NCBI GenBank assembly: GCA_029975215.1
Contig: JARKPO010000082.1
Coordinates: 38,640-102,639 of the forward strand
Length of the DNA: 64,000 nt
Direction of reading: 5' to 3'
Origin: Levilinea sp.
GTDB lineage: Bacteria > Chloroflexota > Anaerolineae > Anaerolineales > Anaerolineaceae
Part shown: in pieces, positions 9,107 to 16,407 of the stretch
Numbering within the stretch: the first letter of the stretch is position 1
Layout of the letters: every line of letters begins with the position of its first letter
Position numbers and translations under genes: made by a program
Notes under the pieces: generated by a model
The model's database searches: none
Told to the model about the DNA's origin: nothing
What the model saw: the letters and a program-made list of their open reading frames with translations, nothing else

Positions 9107-10089
9107 GCCTTGCCCTCCACCAGAAAACAGCGCGCCGTATGCCCCTCTTCCACCGTGTACAGACCCGGTGCTTCTTTTTGACAGCGGTCCAGGGCCGCCG
9201 GGCAGCGCGGCGAAAAGCGGCAGCCGGTGGGTAAAGCGTCCAGGCGCGGCGGGTAGCCCGGAATGGAAATCAGCCGCGCATTGGGCTGGCTCAGGTCGGG
9301 GAAGGCTTTCAGCAGGTTCTGCGTGTAGGGGTGAACGGCGTGGTTATACACCCGGTCCACGTCCGAATATTCGGCCGTCATGCCCCCGTACATCACCAAA
9401 ACTGTGTCGCAAATCTCCGCCACCACGCCCAGGTCATGCGTCACCAAAATCACCGCCAACCCCAGCCTCTCGCGCAGTTCCAACAGCAGTTCCAAAATCT
9501 GGGCCTGAATCATCACATCCAACGCCGTGGTGGGTTCATCCGCAATCAAAATCTGCGGGCGGCAGGCCAAGGCCATGGCAATCATCACCCGCTGGCGCAT
9601 CCCGCCCGAAAATTGGAAGGGGTACTGATCTTTGCGGTTGGCGGTAATGCCCACCATTTCCAGCAGCTCTTCCACCCGTCGGGTAGCCTGCGCCGCGCTG
9701 ACGCTGGCGTCGTGACGGCGGATGGCCTCGCGGATCTGCTGTTCCACCGGCAGCACCGGGTTGAGTGCGTTCATGGCCCCCTGGAAAATCATAGCGATAT
9801 CGCGCCAGCGCACCTGGCTCATCTCTGTCTCGCTCAGATCCAGCAAATCCTGCCCGCCAAAGCGCACTTCCCCGCGGGTGATGCGCCCCGCCACCGGCAG
9901 CAGCCGCAGCAGACTGAGCATCAGAGTGGTCTTGCCGCAGCCGCTCTCCCCCACCAGGCCCAACACTTCACCTTCGCGCAGATCAAAATGCACATCCTCC
10001 ACCGCAGGCAGCAGCCTGCCTTCGCTTTCATATCCCACGCTCAAATGGCGCACGCTGAGCAGCGTTTTTTGGCCGGTCACAGGTTTCAT
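9103..10089 (-). CDS. Oligopeptide/dipeptide ABC transporter, ATP-binding protein (DppD/OppD type)
   Basis: A 328-residue ATPase beginning [20 protein letters not shown]. Walker A is GESGCGKTT, the signature is FSGGMRQRV, Walker B is [12 protein letters not shown] and the H-loop is TLVTHDLG-like. The C-terminal [14 protein letters not shown] motif is the usual extension of this subfamily. The reading frame stays open far upstream inside the permease gene, but the ATG at 10089 has AAAGGAGGA in front of it and overlaps the permease stop, so that start is clear. Confidence 0.95.
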   Translation of the reverse strand: MKPVTGQKTLLSVRHLSVGYESEGRLLPAVEDVHFDLREGEVLGLVGESGCGKTTLMLSLLRLLPVAGRITRGEVRFGGQDLLDLSETEMSQVRWRDIAMIFQGAMNALNPVLPVEQQIREAIRRHDASVSAAQATRRVEELLEMVGITANRKDQYPFQFSGGMRQRVMIAMALACRPQILIADEPTTALDVMIQAQILELLLELRERLGLAVILVTHDLGVVAEICDTVLVMYGGMTAEYSDVDRVYNHAVHPYTQNLLKAFPDLSQPNARLISIPGYPPRLDALPTGCRFSPRCPAALDRCQKEAPGLYTVEEGHTARCFLVEGKA

Positions 10090-11012
10090 GGGCGCTCCTC
10101 CTTTGTCCCCCGGGCCACCATCTTCGGCCCCACAGACAAATGGTGCCATTCCAGGCGCGGGTTCAGCACCTGCTCCAGCCCCTGTCCCAAAAGGGTGCAG
10201 CCCAACACCACCCACACAATTCCCAACCCGGGCATAATCAGCGCCCACCAGGCCCCCGCGCTGACCCCGCCGCGGGTGAAGGCAAAGTTCAGCATTTGCC
10301 CCCAGCTCAGGGTGGTGGGGTCGGCCAGCCCCAAAAAACTCAGCGTACTTTCTTCCAAGATGGCCAGCGAAATCACCAGCACCGTATTGGCCACCAACAG
10401 CGGCAGCACCAGGGGAAAGATGTGCCGCCGCAAAATGTGAAAATGTCCGCAGCCGATGGCCTTGGCGCGCAGCACAAATTTGCGCTCCTTCACCGACAGC
10501 GTCTGACTGCGCACCAGCCGGGCCGTCCCCGTCCAACCCAGCAGGCCGATCACTAAAATGATGTTCATCAAGCTGGGCTTGGTCAGCGCCACCAGCACCA
10601 CCGCCAGCGGCAGGTCTGGAATCACCAGCATGATGTCGGTGATGCGCATCAGGATGTTTTCCACCCGTCCGCCAAAATACCCCGCCGTGATGCCGATGGT
10701 CCCCCCAATGAACACCGAAATGAAGGAGGCAAAAAAGCCCACAATCAGCGAAACGCGCGCCCCATAGATGAAATTGGAAAGCACATCCCGCCCGGCATCG
10801 TCCGTCCCCAGCCAATGCGCCGCGCTGGGACGCGCGTAAATGTCGTCAATGCTCACCTTAAGTTCTGCCTTGGGGTCGTAGGGCGCAATCAACGGCGCAA
10901 ACACAGCCACAATCATCGCCGCCGCCAACATGCTGAGCCCCACCAGGGCCATCCAATTGCGCCGCGCACTGCGCCAGATCGTACCAACGGAAGTGGTGGC
11001 GGCTGCGCTCAT
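10086..11012 (-). CDS. Oligopeptide/dipeptide ABC transporter permease (DppC/OppC type)
   Basis: A 308-residue inner-membrane protein with six hydrophobic segments and the DppC N-terminal pattern (SARRNWMALVGLSMLAAAM, then APYDP and HWLGTDDAGRDVLS). The cytoplasmic EAA-type loop reads VLRAKAIGCGHFHILRRHIFP. It forms the channel with the DppB-type permease; start and stop overlap its neighbours by 4 nt. Confidence 0.94.
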   Translation of the reverse strand: MSAAATTSVGTIWRSARRNWMALVGLSMLAAAMIVAVFAPLIAPYDPKAELKVSIDDIYARPSAAHWLGTDDAGRDVLSNFIYGARVSLIVGFFASFISVFIGGTIGITAGYFGGRVENILMRITDIMLVIPDLPLAVVLVALTKPSLMNIILVIGLLGWTGTARLVRSQTLSVKERKFVLRAKAIGCGHFHILRRHIFPLVLPLLVANTVLVISLAILEESTLSFLGLADPTTLSWGQMLNFAFTRGGVSAGAWWALIMPGLGIVWVVLGCTLLGQGLEQVLNPRLEWHHLSVGPKMVARGTKEERP

Positions 11013-12046
11013 GATTGACCTGCCTGAATGCGGGGATCGAGGTACGAATACAGCAAATCCGCGATGAGATTGGCCGTGATCACGCTCACCGCGATCAGCA
11101 GGAAGGCCCCTTGAAGCATGGGGTAATCGCGCCGCCCCACCGCGTCAAAAATGGCCAGCCCCAACCCCGGCCAGGAAAACACCGTCTCAATTTGAATGGC
11201 CCCCGCCACCGTGAAGCCCAAATTCAGCGCCACAATCGTCACCATCGGCAGCAGCGCATTGCGCAGGGCGTGATCTTTGAGGATTTGGAAGGTGCTCAGC
11301 CCCTTGGCCTTGGCGGTCAGAATGTAATCCTCCGACAGCACATCCAGCACCGTGCTGCGCATCACCAACATATATTCCCCCAGCACCACAATGGTGAAAG
11401 TCAGTGTGGGTAAGATCAAGTGCCGCCCCAAATCCGCCGCCTTCGCCCCCCAATGGGTGTAGGCCATGCCTGGGGTCAGCTTGCCCACCACCGGCAGACC
11501 CAGCCAGGTGCTGCCCGCAAACAGCAGCACAATCCCCAGCCAAAAGGTCGGCAAACTCCACGCCACCAGGCTGGCGGTCAGCGCCGCAAAGTCCACCGCC
11601 GTGTGCGACTTCCAGGCCGCCACCAGCCCCAAAATGATGCCAAACACGATGGAAAACAGCTGCGCTGCCCCCACCAGCAGCACCGTGTTCAGCAATGCCT
11701 CCCCCAACATTGAAGACACCGGCCGATTGGTGTGGTAGCTGGTTCCCAGCTCTCCTCGCAGCAAATTACCCACATAGATAAAAAACTGAGTCTCCAGCGG
11801 GTTTACCCCGCATTTCCCCAGCTTCAGCGGGTTCAGCGTCTCAAAGCAGTTGATCACCGGCTTATCCAGCCCAAAGCGCTCGCGAATGGCCTGCTGGGCC
11901 TGCGCCGTCAACCGCGGATCGCGGATTCCAGCCCGCGCCGGGTCGCCGGGCAGGACGCGGAATAAAAAGAAGTTGAGCGTGATCACAAACAGGATCGAAA
12001 GCAGCGCCCATTGCAGTCTGCGAAGCAAATACGTCAATCGTTTCAA
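11009..12046 (-). CDS. Oligopeptide/dipeptide ABC transporter permease (DppB/OppB type)
   Basis: A 345-residue permease starting MKRLTYLLRRLQWAL. It carries the family pattern FFLFRVLPGDPAR near the N-terminus and the EAA-type loop ILTAKAKGLSTFQILKDHALRNALLP. About six transmembrane helices are visible. It follows the substrate-binding protein gene after a 107-nt gap that holds a strong hairpin, and overlaps the DppC-type gene by 4 nt. Confidence 0.94.
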   Translation of the reverse strand: MKRLTYLLRRLQWALLSILFVITLNFFLFRVLPGDPARAGIRDPRLTAQAQQAIRERFGLDKPVINCFETLNPLKLGKCGVNPLETQFFIYVGNLLRGELGTSYHTNRPVSSMLGEALLNTVLLVGAAQLFSIVFGIILGLVAAWKSHTAVDFAALTASLVAWSLPTFWLGIVLLFAGSTWLGLPVVGKLTPGMAYTHWGAKAADLGRHLILPTLTFTIVVLGEYMLVMRSTVLDVLSEDYILTAKAKGLSTFQILKDHALRNALLPMVTIVALNLGFTVAGAIQIETVFSWPGLGLAIFDAVGRRDYPMLQGAFLLIAVSVITANLIADLLYSYLDPRIQAGQS

Positions 12047-12084
12047 TGGGGGACCCTCCCAATAGCGCGTTCACTTCAAATCAT

Positions 12085-12121
12085 CAGGCACAGGGGGCTG
12101 CACACCTGCCCCCTGTGCCTG
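12085..12121 (-). terminator. Intercistronic hairpin between substrate-binding protein and permease genes
   Basis: A perfect 14-bp inverted repeat (12085-12098 with 12108-12121) around a 9-nt loop, in the gap after the binding-protein gene. No T-run follows on the minus strand, so it is more likely a partial terminator or an mRNA-stabilising 3' end. That would give more binding protein than permease, a common arrangement in such operons. Confidence 0.6.
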
Positions 12122-12153
12122 TTGCGGCTGCTGCGGCTCACCGGTCTGCCGCT

Positions 12154-13863
12154 TTAGCGTACCGGTTCCACCACCATCAAAGAGGTCGCATCGTCCAGAG
12201 CCAGTTTCGGCTGATCCACAATCCAGCCTTTAAACCGGTCTGTGCGGTAAGCCTGCACCGCCTTGGAATAAAACGGCACAATATACACCACATCGTGATG
12301 CAAAATCTCCTGCATCTTCCAAACGATCTCCTGGCGCTTGGCGGGGTCCAATTCCTTGGACTGCTGAACGAAGAGCTCGTCAAACTCGGGATTGGAATAG
12401 CCCGTCTCGCTCATGCCCGTGGGGATTTGATCCGTCAGCATGACGCTCAGCAGGAAGCTGGGGTCAGGATCCGACCCCCAGCCCCAGATGAGGATGTCGT
12501 AATCGAAAGCCGGGCAGCAGATGGAGGTCAGCGCGTCTGGATCCAGAGCCTGCATCTCCAATTTCACGCCGATCTGCCCCCAGGTCTTGCCCAAAAGCTC
12601 CGCCAGGCGCGGGGCCACCGTGCTGTCGCTGGGCCAATTCAAACGGAAGGTCAAATCGCGCGAACCATCCGGCATCTCGCGCACCCCGTCGCCGTTGCTG
12701 TCTTTGTATCCGGCGTCTTCCAGAATCTGGTTGGCCTTGGCCAGGTCAAAGGGGTAATCGGTGATCTTCCCGTTGTACCAGTTCCCCAGGCTGTCAGGGA
12801 TGAGGGTCAGCCCCGGTGTGCCCAGACCCAGCAGGATGATGTCAATCAGCTCCTGCTTATTGGTGGCGTGGGCCAGCGCCAGGCGCACGTTGCGGTCGGC
12901 CAACGCCGGATGTCCGCTGCACACCCCGCCCGCATCCCTGGGGCAGTTGTCGCCGCTGGCCTGGTTAAGGATGATATCGGTCACATCCGGGGCCAGCGGC
13001 GCGCCCGTCACCACAGCCACGTTCTCCGCATTGCGCAGCGTGGCTACCGCCGTGTTGGGCATCTCGGTGATCATGTCCACCTGACCGGTCTTAATCGCCT
13101 GCACCAGGGCATCGAGGTTGGAGAAGGTTTGGAACACTACCTCATCCACCTTGGGGCCAGTGCGGTAGAAATCGCGGTTGGCCTCCAGGTGTACAAATTC
13201 GCCCTGGGCATACTGTTTCAATTTAAATGGCCCGGAACCGATCAGTTCCAAATTTTCAAATTCGGTCGCGGCCGTGCCTTCAGTATGATCCTTCCAGATA
13301 TGCTCCGGCAGAATATACAGGAACACAATCTGGCTGAACAGGTTGGGGATCGCTTCGTTGAGGGTCAACACCACAGTGGTGTCGTCCGGCGCTTCCACCG
13401 ATTCAAAGGCCGTGGTGTAGCCGGTCATGTAGGGGAAATCCTCGTGGTCTTTGTAGAAATTGAACGAAAAGACCACATCTTTGGCCGTGAGCGGCGTTCC
13501 GTCGTGGAATTTGGCGTTGGGAACCAGCTTAAACGTCCACACCAGGCCGTCCTCGCTGTGCGTCCAGCTTTCCGCCAGATCTGGGGTATATTCGCCGTTC
13601 AGCTGCAAGTCCAGCAGGGCGCTGTAAACCAGTTCATAGATGACAAATGACTCGCTTAGCAAGGCCGCTGCTGGGTTTAGCGTGTCGGGGCTGCCGGCCC
13701 AGCCCACGCGCACCACCGAGGGTCCCTCCTGCGCAGCCGGGACAGCGGCAGTGCCTGCCCCGCTTTCACTGGGGCCGGCCGCCGGGGTGGGCTGCCCGCC
13801 GCAGGCGCTCAGTATCAGCGCCAACATCACAACCACCGCCCAAAAACTGCTGTGCTTTCTCAT
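12154..13863 (-). CDS. Peptide/solute-binding lipoprotein of the ABC transporter (SBP family 5)
   Basis: A 569-residue family 5 extracellular binding protein. It starts MRKHSSFWAVVVMLALILSACGG: a lipoprotein signal with lipobox L-S-A-C. Family blocks include DTLNPAAALL, YTPDLAESWTHSEDGLVWTFKL and NAKFHDGTPLTAKDVVFSF. The frame is open five codons further, but AGGAGGAG sits 7 nt before the ATG at 13863. It is the first gene of the operon and defines what the transporter binds: peptides, or other amide-rich compounds given the downstream hydrolases. Confidence 0.93.
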   Translation of the reverse strand: MRKHSSFWAVVVMLALILSACGGQPTPAAGPSESGAGTAAVPAAQEGPSVVRVGWAGSPDTLNPAAALLSESFVIYELVYSALLDLQLNGEYTPDLAESWTHSEDGLVWTFKLVPNAKFHDGTPLTAKDVVFSFNFYKDHEDFPYMTGYTTAFESVEAPDDTTVVLTLNEAIPNLFSQIVFLYILPEHIWKDHTEGTAATEFENLELIGSGPFKLKQYAQGEFVHLEANRDFYRTGPKVDEVVFQTFSNLDALVQAIKTGQVDMITEMPNTAVATLRNAENVAVVTGAPLAPDVTDIILNQASGDNCPRDAGGVCSGHPALADRNVRLALAHATNKQELIDIILLGLGTPGLTLIPDSLGNWYNGKITDYPFDLAKANQILEDAGYKDSNGDGVREMPDGSRDLTFRLNWPSDSTVAPRLAELLGKTWGQIGVKLEMQALDPDALTSICCPAFDYDILIWGWGSDPDPSFLLSVMLTDQIPTGMSETGYSNPEFDELFVQQSKELDPAKRQEIVWKMQEILHHDVVYIVPFYSKAVQAYRTDRFKGWIVDQPKLALDDATSLMVVEPVR

Positions 13864-14032
13864 CCTTCTCCTCCTCACCTAGGCAGCTTACCCCCCGCGC
13901 CGCGCCATTTTGAAAACTGGGCGATCTCAACGTTTGCAGCCGCCAGCCTTTGACGATGAGGATGAGAAATTGGAGGTCGCATTCGTCTCAATGAATCGCC
14001 CGTGCAAGTTGGTTTCAATCGCCGTTCAGCCG

Positions 14033-14064
14033 ATATAAAATAGCACCGCCATTGAGGACGGCGG
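14033..14064 (-). terminator. Probable rho-independent terminator after the tat genes
   Basis: On the minus strand CCGCC (14050-14046 as its partner) and GGCGG pair across a 9-nt loop (14046-14064), followed by TGCTATTTTATA. It lies about 90 nt past the tatB-like stop. The stem is short. Because a promoter-like sequence lies just upstream of it, it could instead be an attenuator for the transporter operon. Confidence 0.45.
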
Positions 14065-14095
14065 CGGCCCTTTCAACCCCTTAATGTTTATAAAA

Positions 14096-14124
14096 AATAT
14101 AGCAGAATTGGACAATTAATACAA
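14096..14124 (-). promoter_or_regulatory. Candidate promoter for the transporter-hydrolase operon
   Basis: Minus strand: TTGTAT (14124-14119), a 17-nt spacer, then TATATT (14101-14096). It faces the binding-protein gene and would give a leader of about 225 nt. The rest of the 290-base gap 13864-14153 holds the small hairpin at 14046-14064 and otherwise nothing I recognise. Confidence 0.45.
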
Positions 14125-14153
14125 GCAAAAGCCCCCTATGGTTCGCTTGTCCT

Positions 14154-14630
14154 TCAGTCCGCAGACGTCTCCGCAAAATCCGGCGGGCTGGCGCTTTCTG
14201 GTGTGTCATCCGGCTGCGCCCATTTGCTTTTCCCCACCTCTGCCCAGTCCACCCAGGTCCCCGGAGGCCCCGCATAGGCCGTGGGCACCGGGCGGCCCCG
14301 GAAGCTGCCTCCGCCTTCCAGACGCGTCATGGCATCTTCATTCAGCATGGAGCGCTGCAGCTCATCGGTATCTACGTCCGGAACCCACTCCAGCTTTTCC
14401 AGATCGGCATTCTGCTGTTCGAGGTTGGCCTCGCGCATCAGTTCCTGAGGCAATTCGCGCAGATCCGCCCACCATGCGCGCAGCTCACGCCACGTGGCCG
14501 ATTTGGTAAAGCGCGTATACTCCCGCGCCGCCCAGCGCATCCCCTCACGGGTCCGTTCGGGGCCAAAAACCACCATCACCACAATGGCAATCAGCAGCAG
14601 TTCGGTGAAACCGACATTTAAGAATTCCAT
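14154..14630 (-). CDS. TatA/TatB-like twin-arginine translocase subunit
   Basis: A 158-residue protein with one N-terminal membrane helix (VGFTELLLIAIVVMVVFGPER), the F-G-P hinge of TatB, an amphipathic helix with REYTRFTKSATWREL, and a long acidic soluble tail. The tail length and the F-G-P hinge favour TatB over TatA. I chose the ATG at 14630 (MEFLNVGF) because the helix follows at once. It is the third gene after tatC and tatA, in the same direction. Confidence 0.82.
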   Translation of the reverse strand: MEFLNVGFTELLLIAIVVMVVFGPERTREGMRWAAREYTRFTKSATWRELRAWWADLRELPQELMREANLEQQNADLEKLEWVPDVDTDELQRSMLNEDAMTRLEGGGSFRGRPVPTAYAGPPGTWVDWAEVGKSKWAQPDDTPESASPPDFAETSAD

Positions 14631-14677
14631 ATATCTCTTCTCAGCCGCCCAGAGCAAGCCCCCGAACCCCGCTCAGG

Positions 14678-14860
14678 TTATGACTGCGGCTTAGTCTCGT
14701 CATCGCTTTTTGTCTCGTCATCTTCGCGCAGCCCCTTGCGGAAAGCGCGAATCCCCGAGCCTAGTTCGCTGGCAATTTTTGAGATGCGTCCCACCCCAAA
14801 CACCAGCAGGATAATCACCAGCACCAACAACAGTTCCGGCCAATCTAAACGGAAAGGCAT
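14678..14860 (-). CDS. tatA: Twin-arginine translocase TatA
   Basis: A 60-residue protein with the standard TatA plan: a short N-terminus, one helix (LDWPELLLVLVIILLVFG), the F-G hinge, an amphipathic helix (RISKIASELGSGIRAFRKGL) and an acidic DDETK tail. TatA oligomers form the passage for folded proteins with twin-arginine signals. It starts 3 nt after the tatC stop, so it is co-transcribed. Confidence 0.92.
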   Translation of the reverse strand: MPFRLDWPELLLVLVIILLVFGVGRISKIASELGSGIRAFRKGLREDDETKSDDETKPQS

Positions 14861-14863
14861 AGG

Positions 14864-15691
14864 TCACTCCTTTTTGTTAATTATACCGCTGTTGTCCACA
14901 TTATCGCTTCTCTGACGGCCAAAGAATCTGCGCCGCGCCGGTTGGGGCGGTTTGGGCTCTTTGGGCGCGCGCGGCTGCACCAGGGCCGCCAGACCAATGC
15001 TGATCAAATACAATACGGTCAGCGGCAGCATTAAAATCGCCATGTTCACCGGGTCTCCGGTGGGCGTCACCACCGCCGCCAGCACCGCAATCACCACTAT
15101 AGCCACGCGCCACCCGCGCAGCAGCGTTCCGGCCCGCACGATGCGGAAGCGCGCCAGGAACATCACCGCCAGAGGCGTCTCAAAGGCGATGCCCACCCAA
15201 AACATCAGGTTGGTGATGAAGGAAAAATAGCTAGCCGGGCGCGGGCGGGTTTCAATGCCCATGAACTGCAGCAGCACTTTCAGGGCCGCGGGCAGCATGA
15301 CCAGGTAGGCAAACGCCACCCCGCCCACAAACAGCGCCAGCGCCAAAGGGATGATCACCCACACCCAGCGCCTTTCCTTGGCGGTCATCCCCGGCGAGAA
15401 AAAGCCTAAGATTTCTCCCACTCCCCAGGGCAAAGCCAGGGTAAACGCGCTCAGCAGGACGATGCGCATGAAAACGCTCAGATTTTCGGTGACATCAATT
15501 GAAGACAGGGTCTCCAGTCCGCCCACCGGCCTGGCCAAAAAGTGCGCCGCCGGTTCTGCAATAAACAGGCTGGCCACCGCCCCCATCAGCATCCAGGCCA
15601 AAAACCGCAGCAGCCGTGTGCGGAAATCAGTGAAATGCTCGGGAATTGCCATTTGGTTCGGGTCCTGTGCGGGCTTCCTGGCGGTCTTCAT
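14864..15691 (-). CDS. tatC: Twin-arginine translocase TatC
   Basis: Six-helix signal-peptide receptor of the Tat system, about 262-275 residues. Landmarks are EHFTDFRTRLLRF, the periplasmic F-F-S-P-G block with E in EILGFFSPGM, and VTPTGDPVNMAILMLPLTVLYLISI near the end. Two starts are possible: ATG at 15691, which would be leaderless behind the TATAAT at 15700-15705, or ATG at 15652 (MAIPEHF), which matches where most TatC proteins begin. The C-terminal tail is basic. Confidence 0.93.
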   Translation of the reverse strand: MKTARKPAQDPNQMAIPEHFTDFRTRLLRFLAWMLMGAVASLFIAEPAAHFLARPVGGLETLSSIDVTENLSVFMRIVLLSAFTLALPWGVGEILGFFSPGMTAKERRWVWVIIPLALALFVGGVAFAYLVMLPAALKVLLQFMGIETRPRPASYFSFITNLMFWVGIAFETPLAVMFLARFRIVRAGTLLRGWRVAIVVIAVLAAVVTPTGDPVNMAILMLPLTVLYLISIGLAALVQPRAPKEPKPPQPARRRFFGRQRSDNVDNSGIINKKE

Positions 15692-15699
15692 ATACTGCG

Positions 15700-15705
15700 A
15701 TTATA
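15700..15705 (-). promoter_or_regulatory. -10 element of the tat operon
   Basis: A perfect TATAAT on the minus strand, 8 nt before the first possible tatC ATG. No good -35 hexamer is visible. Transcription would start within 1-2 nt of that ATG, giving a leaderless message, or a 35-nt leader if the internal ATG is used. Confidence 0.55.
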
Positions 15706-15735
15706 CCCTATGCCTTTTCAGCATGCATCCACCGC

Positions 15736-15773
15736 TGAAAGAAAATTCCCGGCAGCCCTCGCGGGCCGCCGGG
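15736..15773 (-). terminator. Rho-independent terminator of the copper operon
   Basis: Minus strand: an inverted repeat CCCGGC/GCCGGG (15748-15753 with 15768-15773) with an inner GCCC/GGGC stem, then AATTTTCTTTC. It lies about 80 nt downstream of the lipoprotein gene that ends the copper operon. Confidence 0.75.
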
Positions 15774-15852
15774 TTTCTGCAAATACCGTACCGATAAACC
15801 ACCATTAAATCGCTAACGCAGGCTCTGCGCTAACTTCTGTTCCAAGCGGCGC

Positions 15853-16377
15853 TCAGCGCTTGCCGCCTTCCCAGGTGATGAAAGGCATGTTGATCACCAC
15901 CCCCGGCTCGCTCACCTGAACCTCACCCGCGGCCTGAGCGGCCTCCACCTCTTGAACCGATTTCAGCACGCGCGCCTTAGCCCCCTCTTCCCAGCGCACC
16001 ACTACCAGCTTGCGCAGGGGGGTATAGTCTGGGCTGCCGGGTGGAGCATTGAACACATCCGCCTGAAAGCCAAACGGCCCGCTGCCCGAAACCCCGTTTT
16101 CAAAAACGTACACTCTGGCGAGGTATTCGGTTGGAATCTGCGCCAACGAGGGCACCAGCAGAACTGGCGACTGCATCATCGCCGTCAATTTCTCCGCCAC
16201 GCCCGCGTCGGATGCCTCCAAATGGGCAAAGTAAATCTCCGCCCCGTCAGCATAGCCCATCCCCGCGGGGATGTTGGCGTACGATCCGCCCCTCGCACTG
16301 CCGCTGCACCCTGCCAGCAGCCCCAACATCGCCGCCCCCAGCAGCATTCCAACCAAACTGCGTTTCATGTCGACCAT
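15853..16377 (-). CDS. Small lipoprotein at the end of the copper operon
   Basis: A 174-residue exported protein. The N-terminus (MKRSLVGMLLGAAMLGLLAGCSG) is a lipoprotein signal with lipobox L-A-G-C. The mature part has an HLEASDAGVAEKLTAMM stretch, a Y-x-A-R-V-Y-V-F-E-N segment and a C-terminal WEEGAKARVLKSVQEVEAAQ. No metal-binding Cys or Met cluster is visible. It starts 31 nt after copA, so it is probably co-transcribed and may act in copper handling at the cell surface; that role is inference. GTG and ATG starts compete; the ATG at 16377 has AAAGG 8 nt upstream. Confidence 0.75.
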   Translation of the reverse strand: MVDMKRSLVGMLLGAAMLGLLAGCSGSARGGSYANIPAGMGYADGAEIYFAHLEASDAGVAEKLTAMMQSPVLLVPSLAQIPTEYLARVYVFENGVSGSGPFGFQADVFNAPPGSPDYTPLRKLVVVRWEEGAKARVLKSVQEVEAAQAAGEVQVSEPGVVINMPFITWEGGKR

Positions 16378-16407
16378 ACGCCTCACCTTTTACCTTTAAT
16401 CCTCAGT

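Noticed and set aside
9103-10815. A single 570-residue fused transporter protein
   Set aside because: The extra N-terminal part is the permease gene read in another frame; a strong ribosome site and ATG at 10089 mark the true ATPase start.
12046-13650. A 534-codon plus-strand frame opposite the substrate-binding protein gene
   Set aside because: Low-complexity His/Gln-rich translation antisense to a clear lipoprotein gene.
14001-14030. Single GTTTCAATCGCC-like stretch recalling CRISPR repeats
   Set aside because: Only one copy, no regular spacing and no cas genes.
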